This document shows positions 1-4,272 of a DNA stretch of 5,805 nt, in pieces. This DNA is from Paenibacillus sp. (GTDB lineage: Bacteria > Bacillota > Bacilli > Paenibacillales > Paenibacillaceae). The stretch lies in contig JAQSXN010000287.1 in NCBI GenBank assembly GCA_029256665.1, positions 1 to 5,805 of the forward strand, written 5' to 3'. A program made the translations under genes and the position numbers. Each line of letters starts with the position of its first letter. Position 1 is the stretch's first letter. The notes under the pieces were generated by a model, which saw only the letters and a program-made list of their open reading frames with translations, was not told where the DNA came from and searched no databases.

Positions 1-1205
1 AGGTTGTATTCGCTGGACCAACCGTACAGCTGCGAGGCGAGATGCGCCTTTTGCAGCGTGTCGCCTATGCCGAACGGAGACCAATGATCCGTAATGCTGT
101 CGTTGCCCAGCATCACGTTAACCTTCTGCTTCTGCAGCAACGGGATCGGCATGACGCTTCTCCCGATCGGCACGGAAGAAGCGATCGAGATGCCTAGAGC
201 GGCAAGTCGATCGAACAGCTCGACATCAGCGCCGGCCGTAAGCGAGGCCAGGGAGAATGCATGGCTCACCGTTACTTTGCCCTGCAGACCGGCTTCCTCG
301 GTCAGCTCGGCCAACCGACGGATCGCCTTCAGCCCCGTATCCCCTCCCTCATGGAGATGAATATCGACTCCGGCTTTATAATCCACGGCGATTTGTACCA
401 TCGTTTGAAGCGACCTTTCCATATCCGCATCGACCAACGTCGGATCGAGGCCGCCGACATGCGTCGCGCCAAGCTGCATCGCCTCGCGCATCAGCCCCGC
501 CGCGTTGGAGCGAAGCAGGCCATGTTGCGGGAAAGCGACGATTTCGTGAGATATCTTGTCCGAATAGTTCGCGAGCGCCTTCTTCAAGTTCTCCAGATTG
601 CGCAGACCGACGGTAGGATCGATGTTGCAGTGGCTTCTAACATAAGCGGAGCCATAGCCGAGAATGAGCTCGATCAACTTTTCGGCGCGTTCCTGAGCGG
701 TAGGAAGAAGCTGGAGCAGCAGCGTCTGCTCCTCGACGATTCGGTCGAAAATCCCGTTCTTGGTCGGCCGGACCGCGCGCCAAGGGCCCCCGTAAAAGGT
801 TTTGTCCAAGTGGATGTGCATATCCCGGAATGCCGGCAGAAGCAGCATGCCCTTGGCGTCATAACAAGCGATCCCTTTGTCCACAGGCGCCTTGGCATCA
901 GTGATGTTCGCGATTTTCCCTTTGTTGATGTGCAAATGGCGCAAAACGCTTTCGGTAGCGATCGCTTGTCCGTTCTCGTACTTGTAGCCGCTCTCCAGTC
1001 GGACATTCAGCAGCATGTAGGAGCTATGTTTGTCCGGCTTCTTCCCGCTTTGTTCAGGGCCCTTCTTGGGGCTGTCCGCGTTGGCTTGCTCCGCGCCCAA
1101 TAACCCCATCGTCCCCATAACGCCCAGCACGGCTGAAGCGCCTCCGATTTTCCCGACATTGCCGAGAAACTCCCTGCGGGACAAACCTTCTTTATCAAGC
1201 GCCAT
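1..1205 (-). CDS. Tat-exported cytosine-deaminase-like amidohydrolase (3' end beyond window)
   Basis: A reading frame starts with ATG at 1205 and stays open to the left edge, giving 401 visible residues. The AAGGAGG ribosome binding site 8 nt upstream fixes this start. Residues 9-14 read SRREFL, a twin-arginine motif. A hydrophobic stretch (about 20-38) and an ANA site at 41-43 follow, so export as a folded protein is likely. The rest resembles the metal-dependent CodA/YahJ branch of the amidohydrolase superfamily: HIHLDK with H130 and H132, FPQHG with Q227, DIHLHE with H283 and E286, SH with H315, and GND with D369. From remembered E. coli CodA these match H61, H63, Q156, H214, E217, H246 and D313. 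CodA has Asp after that last ligand; here it is Ser370, and the loop before it is about 13 residues shorter, so cytosine need not be the substrate. Roughly 80-100 C-terminal residues are probably missing. The family assignment is firm; the substrate is unknown. Confidence 0.9.
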   Translation of the reverse strand, partial: MALDKEGLSRREFLGNVGKIGGASAVLGVMGTMGLLGAEQANADSPKKGPEQSGKKPDKHSSYMLLNVRLESGYKYENGQAIATESVLRHLHINKGKIANITDAKAPVDKGIACYDAKGMLLLPAFRDMHIHLDKTFYGGPWRAVRPTKNGIFDRIVEEQTLLLQLLPTAQERAEKLIELILGYGSAYVRSHCNIDPTVGLRNLENLKKALANYSDKISHEIVAFPQHGLLRSNAAGLMREAMQLGATHVGGLDPTLVDADMERSLQTMVQIAVDYKAGVDIHLHEGGDTGLKAIRRLAELTEEAGLQGKVTVSHAFSLASLTAGADVELFDRLAALGISIASSVPIGRSVMPIPLLQKQKVNVMLGNDSITDHWSPFGIGDTLQKAHLASQLYGWSSEYN

Positions 1206-1213
1206 ATCATCTT

Positions 1214-1220
1214 CCTCCTT
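1214..1220 (-). promoter_or_regulatory. Ribosome binding site of the amidohydrolase
   Basis: The minus strand reads AAGGAGG, a full match to the anti-Shine-Dalgarno sequence, with 8 nt to the ATG at 1205. An overlapping ATG at 1210, only 3 nt from this site, opens a different frame of 67 codons without domain features, so the site decides for 1205. Confidence 0.9.
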
Positions 1221-1328
1221 CGTTTTGTTGTACATTCGTTTTCAAATTCGATGTCCTGATGTGTTTCTTATTTTAATTTCCGGCTAAATGAATGTCATTA
1301 GATGAATTTCATAATATTTTTCATTACA

Positions 1329-1358
1329 ATCATACGATTCGTATAACCAGTATGTCTA
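1329..1358 (-). promoter_or_regulatory. Possible second promoter in the amidohydrolase leader
   Basis: The minus strand has TAGACA (1358-1353) and TATGAT (1334-1329) 18 nt apart, each five of six to consensus. It would give a leader about 50 nt shorter, independent of the nitrogen box. A perfect 13-bp palindrome, ATACGATTCGTAT (1332-1344), overlaps its -10 and could be a second operator. This call is weaker than the upstream promoter. Confidence 0.3.
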
Positions 1359-1382
1359 AACATCTTCCATTAGGCTACTTTT

Positions 1383-1411
1383 GTTATAATTAATGTCAGA
1401 AAATCTGACAA
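1383..1411 (-). promoter_or_regulatory. Sigma-A promoter of the amidohydrolase
   Basis: On the minus strand TTGTCA (1411-1406) and TATAAC (1388-1383) are separated by exactly 17 nt; each hexamer matches the sigma-A consensus at five of six positions. An A-rich run (AACAAAAAACT) just upstream of the -35 could act as an UP element. Transcription would start near 1376, leaving an untranslated leader of about 170 nt. Confidence 0.7.
1394..1410. promoter_or_regulatory. TnrA/GlnR-type nitrogen operator within the promoter
   Basis: TGTCAGATTTTCTGACA on the minus strand is a palindrome with 7-bp arms and 3-bp centre. It satisfies every fixed position of the published TnrA/GlnR consensus TGTNANAWWWTNTNACA. 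It overlaps the -35 hexamer and fills most of the spacer, a position expected to give repression by steric exclusion, as at GlnR-repressed promoters. The match is read directly; the regulator's identity and sign of control are inferred. Confidence 0.7.
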
Positions 1412-1505
1412 AGTTTTTTGTTGGATTACTTACTATGCTTATGCAGCTGAACATGCAACCGATAGCCGTTATATTATGATCTCAGGTATGCCGCCACACG
1501 AATGC

Positions 1506-1609
1506 AGGGCCTCCACACGCCGAATGAAGCATAAATTTATGCTTCATAGTGCCACACAGGCCCTCCACACCCCGAATATAGTATAAATTTATACTCCATA
1601 GTGCCACAC
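1506..1609. repeat. Two tandem 52-bp units with palindromic cores
   Basis: Unit A (1506-1557) and unit B (1558-1609) are adjacent, equal in length and identical at 45 of 52 positions. Each carries a central palindrome: in A a perfect 24-bp one (1524-1547, half-site ATGAAGCATAAA), in B a 24-bp one with 10 of 12 pairs intact (1576-1599, perfect core AGTATAAATTTATACT at 1580-1595). CCACAC motifs lie on both sides of each core, at 1494, 1513, 1552, 1565, 1604 and 1617, all in the same orientation. Partial unit ends flank the pair. Five of the seven differences fall in the palindrome arms; one pair (C1530/G1541 to T1582/A1593) is compensatory. Confidence 0.85.
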
Positions 1610-1686
1610 ATTCCAGCCACACGCTCTACGCCAAAGCGTTGACCAGCTTAAGGGATTATTAAAAACATTATGAGTGAAGTGATCCT

Positions 1687-1784
1687 CTTCTTTCTTTAAG
1701 ATCGGCCCAGGCATGATCGGTGTAACTCCTATCATCCCTTGCCTGTTATCGGCGATCGCGAAGCTCCGCAGAATAAGAAAGAAG
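1687..1784. repeat. Long nested inverted-repeat structure
   Basis: The outer arms CTTCTTTCTT (1687-1696) and AAGAAAGAAG (1775-1784) are perfect 10-bp complements. They enclose an imperfect stem: 1700-1704 with 1753-1757, 1706-1707 with 1751-1752, 1708-1712 (CAGGC) with 1741-1745 (GCCTG), and 1713-1717 (ATGAT) with 1731-1735 (ATCAT), around a 13-nt loop. Two 5-nt bulges lie on one side. A small hairpin (GCGGAGCTTCGC on the minus strand, 1758-1769) sits between. It could be a structured RNA or the remains of a folded mobile element. The outer arms are low-complexity, which lowers certainty. Confidence 0.45.
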
Positions 1785-1798
1785 CCGCACTTGCGGCT
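1771..1798 (-). terminator. Minus-strand terminator-like hairpin
   Basis: On the minus strand AGCCGCAAGTGCGGCT (1798-1783) forms a GC-rich stem directly followed by the T-rich run TCTTTCTTATT, which fits an intrinsic terminator. It lies about 435 nt beyond the last arabinan gene, after stronger terminators. It may serve an unrecognised minus-strand transcript, be a leftover from a lost gene, or act as a backup. Its T-rich tail is also one arm of the outer stem at 1687-1784. Confidence 0.5.
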
Positions 1799-1869
1799 AT
1801 GACACACTCTGAATCATGACCAAGAAGAAGATCGTAATTATTTTGACCAAACGTATATAGTTCCTTTAT

Positions 1870-1898
1870 TTGTCAACACAATAGACGCCGCCTATAAA
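1870..1898 (+). promoter_or_regulatory. Sigma-A-like promoter on the plus strand
   Basis: TTGTCA (1870-1875) and TATAAA (1893-1898) are separated by exactly 17 nt, each five of six to consensus. A start near 1905 would be expected. No plus-strand protein gene follows; the next plus-strand signal is the terminator at 2134-2168. A second CCTATAA copy lies 13 bp downstream of the first (1891 and 1904). Confidence 0.5.
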
Positions 1899-1941
1899 AA
1901 TCCCCTATAAGTGGACAAAGCCATCCATGTCGATTCCTTCG

Positions 1942-2000
1942 TTAAAAAACTTTATTTTCACGGCTAACTTTCTCCCCCCTCATTAAAGAACTTTATTTTC
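1942..2000. repeat. 18-bp direct repeat, one mismatch, 41 bp apart
   Basis: TTAAAAAACTTTATTTTC (1942-1959) recurs as TTAAAGAACTTTATTTTC (1983-2000). The 41-bp offset is close to four helical turns, so both copies would face the same side of the DNA. Each is followed by pyrimidine-rich sequence. It could be a pair of protein-binding sites or an old local duplication. Confidence 0.6.
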
Positions 2001-2133
2001 CCTCGCCGGTCTTCTCAAACATGGAAATGAAAACCAACATTTTGTAATGCAATTGAAACATTTCATTCATGCTTCTTTAATGTAGCTGGCCTATAATAGA
2101 ACTCGACCCCCTTTTTTATAATATATATCTTTT

Positions 2134-2168
2134 GGCCCGCAGCCCGTTGCTGCGGGTCCCTTTTTTTT
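2134..2168 (+). terminator. Strong plus-strand intrinsic terminator
   Basis: CCCGCAGC (2136-2143), loop CCGTT and GCTGCGGG (2149-2156) form a perfect 8-bp GC-rich stem, followed after TCCC by eight Ts (2161-2168). On the minus strand the sequence after the stem is A-rich, so the polarity is plus. No annotated plus-strand gene precedes it, which is the main support for a plus-strand transcript here. Confidence 0.75.
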
Positions 2169-2170
2169 GC

Positions 2171-2211
2171 AACAAGGAAAAACCCTTACGGCGTAAGGGT
2201 TCTTCCTTGTT
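2171..2211. terminator. Bidirectional terminator closing the arabinan operon
   Basis: A 41-nt near-perfect inverted repeat has arms AACAAGGAA plus AACCCTTACG (2171-2190), a one-base centre, and CGTAAGGGTT plus TTCCTTGTT (2192-2211), broken only by an A/C mismatch. Read on the minus strand, the AACCCTTAC/GTAAGGGTT stem runs into TTTTTCC, ending transcription 23 nt past the stop codon of the last GH43 gene. The plus strand reads a similar T-rich tail, TTCTTCCTTGTT. Confidence 0.8.
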
Positions 2212-2233
2212 AAACTAATATAATCCTTGTGAA

Positions 2234-3172
2234 TTAGGGCTTCCAATCCCATCCTTTGATTCGTTCATATTCCTCCTTCGTGATCGGCAGCACCGTGCCA
2301 TGCTTGAACCGGTACGGAAAACGGAACGCCGCGTCGGAGCGGATGAACCTTCCCGTGTCGATGTCGTCGGCGATGAACGGCACGTAGCCCTGGCCTTCGC
2401 CTTCGACGCCGAAGAAGTCGAGCATCAGGCACCAGCGCCCGTCCGGCAGCTTGAACGCCGTCGGCGCCTCGTACGCGGGATGGCCGAGCTTGGCCATTTC
2501 CTCGTCGAACGCCTTGATCCGCTCGTACTCGCCGGTTAACGTGCGGCCCTTCTCCAGGATAATGCCGACCGGATTCCCCTCGCTCTTCAGAAAGCGGTAG
2601 AACCAGCCGTTCTCCTCATAAATCGCGGAGTCGATAATGCCGCTGTCAACCTTCCTGCACAACATCTGAGGCTTAGCGAACGTCTCGAAATCCTTCGTCC
2701 GCGCATAATAGATCGCCTTGTTCCCGTAATGGTTGGAAGCATGCGCCGAAGACCAGTGCAGCATATAGTCCTCTCCGTTCCGGTCAAAGATGACATCCGG
2801 CGCCCACAGGCAGCCATAGTCTTCGTCGCCCAGCTCCACCAGCAGTTGCTCCGACCAGTTCACAAGATCGTCGGACCGCCACATCGACAGGCACTTGCTG
2901 CCTTCCCTGCCAATGTTGGCCCAGTTGCTCTTGTACTTCGATTCGAAGCCGTTCGCCAGACTAAGGTCCGTGGCAAGAATGACAAATTGGCCCGATGCCG
3001 TCCGCACGATGGTATGATCCCGGACGCCCTTGTCGCCGAGCCGACTCCACAATACCGGCTTCCCGTCATTCACCTGCTCCCAGACGAATCCGTCCGTGCT
3101 TAGCGCGAAATACACTTGTTCGCCGTCCGGCGTCTTCTTTTCCTTAAAATGCACGAATAAATAGGCGTCCAT
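2234..3172 (-). CDS. Cytoplasmic GH43 glycoside hydrolase, third gene of the operon
   Basis: A complete 312-residue protein with no signal peptide or membrane segment; it is presumably cytoplasmic. It has the layout of a single-domain five-bladed beta-propeller GH43 enzyme. The likely catalytic residues are general base D52 (GVRDHT), pKa-modulating D126 (LWAPDV) and general acid E235 (YEAPTAF); H291 in KHGTVLP fits the conserved late histidine of the fold. Typical landmarks are DGEQVYFALS near residue 16, SDDLVNW near 100 and LPDGRW near 242. The base Asp is followed by His rather than the more common Pro. ATG at 3172 has the ribosome binding site AAGGGAG 9 nt upstream. Context points to alpha-L-arabinofuranosidase or another side-chain-removing activity, but beta-xylosidase or galactosidase cannot be excluded. 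The family is firm, the specificity is not. Confidence 0.9.
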   Translation of the reverse strand: MDAYLFVHFKEKKTPDGEQVYFALSTDGFVWEQVNDGKPVLWSRLGDKGVRDHTIVRTASGQFVILATDLSLANGFESKYKSNWANIGREGSKCLSMWRSDDLVNWSEQLLVELGDEDYGCLWAPDVIFDRNGEDYMLHWSSAHASNHYGNKAIYYARTKDFETFAKPQMLCRKVDSGIIDSAIYEENGWFYRFLKSEGNPVGIILEKGRTLTGEYERIKAFDEEMAKLGHPAYEAPTAFKLPDGRWCLMLDFFGVEGEGQGYVPFIADDIDTGRFIRSDAAFRFPYRFKHGTVLPITKEEYERIKGWDWKP

Positions 3173-3181
3173 CCCATCCTG

Positions 3182-3188
3182 CTCCCTT
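3182..3188 (-). promoter_or_regulatory. Ribosome binding site of the third GH43 gene
   Basis: AAGGGAG on the minus strand lies 9 nt before ATG 3172. It supports separate translation initiation after the 93-nt gap from the preceding gene. Confidence 0.75.
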
Positions 3189-3206
3189 CTTGTCCCCTGA
3201 ACGCGG

Positions 3207-3238
3207 AAAACCGCCGAATCGATCGTTGCCTTCGGCGG
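3207..3238 (-). terminator. Intercistronic hairpin, possible attenuator
   Basis: On the minus strand CCGCCGAA (3238-3231), a 12-nt loop and TTCGGCGG (3218-3211) form a perfect 8-bp stem followed by only four Ts. This resembles a weak terminator or a 3'-end-stabilising hairpin between the second and third GH43 genes, and could lower expression of the last gene relative to the first two. Confidence 0.5.
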
Positions 3239-3265
3239 CTAATCCAAGTTTTGTCCCGGCTCCGG

Positions 3266-4216
3266 TTACTCGAATATCGGCCTGCCGTCAGCGCTCCATT
3301 GCACTTTGCGAACGAACGTGTGACGGTTCGGATCGTACAGCGGATCGCCGACGATTTCCTTATACGTGCGGGCATGGAAGACGAGGATGTCGTCCTCTCC
3401 GTCCTCCGACTTCGTGAAGCTGTTATGGCCCGGACCGAACAGACCGCGAGCCTCGTTCGTCTTCAGCACCGGCTGCGGCGATTTCGTCCAGGAAGCAGGA
3501 TCCATCAGATCGGCTTCCTCCGACGCTTCGAGCAGCCCCATGCAATAATGTTGGTTCGTCGCGCTACCGGAGTAAGAGATGAAGATGCGTCCGCCGCGCT
3601 TCACGACGGCCGCCCCTTCGTTGACGAGGAAGCCGATCACTTCGAAGTCGTACTCCGGCATCGTCAGCATAACGCCGTCCGCCGCCAACGTCCATGGATT
3701 CGCCATCGGAGCGATGTACAGATTGGAATTGCCCTTGATGTCCGGATCCTTCTGCGCCCAGACGAGGTAGCGGGTGCCGCGATGCTCGAACGTCGTCGCG
3801 TCGAGGGCGAACGACTCCCACATCGTCTTGATCTGGCCCTTCTCCGTCCATTCGCCTTCGAGCGGATTGGCGGATGCATTCTCTAGCACGAACATGCGGT
3901 GATCGAACAGTCCGTCGTTCGTCTCCGTCGTGCGGGCTGCGGCGAAATAAATATACCACTTGCCGTCGATGAAGTGGATTTCCGGCGCCCAGATGTTCGC
4001 GCTCATCATGCCGGTCGGATGTTTCCTCCACGCGACCATGGGTTCAGCCCCCGCGAGTCCCTCGATCGTGTTCGCCCGGCGCAGCTCGATCCGGTCGTAT
4101 TCCGGCACGGATGCCGTGAAATAGTAGAATCCGTCGTCATGCTTATAGACCCACGGATCCGCGCGCTGCAAAATGATCGGTTGCTCCGTCGCGGCCATTG
4201 TGTTCTGTTCAGTCAT
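3266..4216 (-). CDS. Cytoplasmic GH43 exo-alpha-L-arabinofuranosidase-like enzyme
   Basis: From ATG 4216 the protein has 316 residues and no export signal. ILQRADPWVYKH at 15-26 and YYFTASVPEYDRIELR near 31-46 are hallmarks of the COG3940 branch of GH43, which includes exo-alpha-1,5-L-arabinofuranosidases (probably subfamily 26). Likely catalytic residues are base D20 (RADPW), modulator D139 (FALDAT) and acid E200 (LVNEGAA); H264 in GPGHNS is the conserved propeller-core histidine. The expected reaction is release of arabinose from arabino-oligosaccharides. An upstream TTG at 4276 would add 20 residues and overlap the preceding stop as TTGA, but it lacks a ribosome binding site and conserved sequence; ATG 4216 has GAGGGAG 7 nt upstream and the domain begins soon after. 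It lies between the other two GH43 genes in the same operon. Confidence 0.9.
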   Translation of the reverse strand: MTEQNTMAATEQPIILQRADPWVYKHDDGFYYFTASVPEYDRIELRRANTIEGLAGAEPMVAWRKHPTGMMSANIWAPEIHFIDGKWYIYFAAARTTETNDGLFDHRMFVLENASANPLEGEWTEKGQIKTMWESFALDATTFEHRGTRYLVWAQKDPDIKGNSNLYIAPMANPWTLAADGVMLTMPEYDFEVIGFLVNEGAAVVKRGGRIFISYSGSATNQHYCMGLLEASEEADLMDPASWTKSPQPVLKTNEARGLFGPGHNSFTKSEDGEDDILVFHARTYKEIVGDPLYDPNRHTFVRKVQWSADGRPIFE

Positions 4217-4218
4217 CG

Positions 4219-4235
4219 TCTCTCTCCCTCTCTCT
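4219..4235 (-). promoter_or_regulatory. GA-rich mirror-symmetric ribosome binding site
   Basis: The minus strand before ATG 4216 reads AGAGAGAGGGAGAGAGA, a 17-nt perfect mirror repeat. The core GGGAG sits 7 nt before the start and decides it over TTG 4276. Dinucleotide runs of this kind can slip in length. Confidence 0.75.
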
Positions 4236-4272
4236 GTATGCCGATAAAAAGTTGTTCGATCTACACGTTCTG

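Larger units (their letters stand above)
1905..2168 (+). ncRNA. Candidate small RNA between a plus-strand promoter and terminator
   Basis: The interval is defined only by a good plus-strand promoter (1870-1898) and a strong plus-strand intrinsic terminator (2134-2168); no protein gene lies between. It would be about 264 nt, U- and A-rich, and carries an 18-bp direct repeat. The longest AUG-started frame I found near its 5' end is 19 codons (ATG at 1927), beginning SIPSLKNF, without a clear ribosome binding site. I do not recognise it as 6S, SRP, tmRNA or a riboswitch. A further TATAAT at 2092-2097 might give a much shorter transcript ending at the same terminator. Confidence 0.3.
1206..2233. 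other. 1-kb intergenic region without a convincing protein gene
   Basis: This AT-rich stretch separates the arabinan operon from the amidohydrolase. No reading frame here has a ribosome binding site together with recognisable domains. From left to right it holds the amidohydrolase leader and promoter, a tandem palindromic repeat pair (1494-1622), a nested inverted-repeat fold (1687-1784), a minus-strand terminator-like hairpin (about 1775-1798), a plus-strand promoter (1870-1898), an 18-bp direct repeat (1942-2000), and two terminators (2134-2211). The density of symmetrical elements is notable for a region without genes. Confidence 0.8.

Noticed and set aside
261..1103. 280-codon plus-strand reading frame
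   Set aside because: It lies wholly antisense to the amidohydrolase, whose frame carries clear metal-binding motifs; no domain or ribosome binding site supports the plus-strand version.
1229..1244. Possible cre or AraR site in the amidohydrolase leader
   Set aside because: Only the half TGAAAACG fits a cre site, and the ATTTG/CAA arms are too far apart for an AraR box.
1382..1390. Plus-strand extended -10, TGTTATAAT
   Set aside because: It has no -35 at proper spacing and no plus-strand gene after it; it overlaps the -10 of the minus-strand amidohydrolase promoter.
1494..1622. CRISPR array
   Set aside because: There are only two whole units, they are directly adjacent with no variable spacers, and no cas genes are present.
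1714..1803. Short plus-strand peptide, hydrophobic then basic, resembling a type I toxin
   Set aside because: It lacks a usable ribosome binding site and does not clearly match Fst, TxpA or holin-like toxins; the sequence is better explained by the inverted-repeat fold.
1589..1807. 72-codon minus-strand frame starting with GTG
   Set aside because: It has no ribosome binding site, starts within a few bases of a terminator-like hairpin and ends inside the palindromic repeat. An internal ATG (1711) has AGGAG 11 nt upstream, so a 41-residue peptide is conceivable but unsupported.
3251..3886. 211-codon plus-strand frame opposite the second GH43 gene
   Set aside because: It is antisense to a gene with intact catalytic motifs and has no supporting features.
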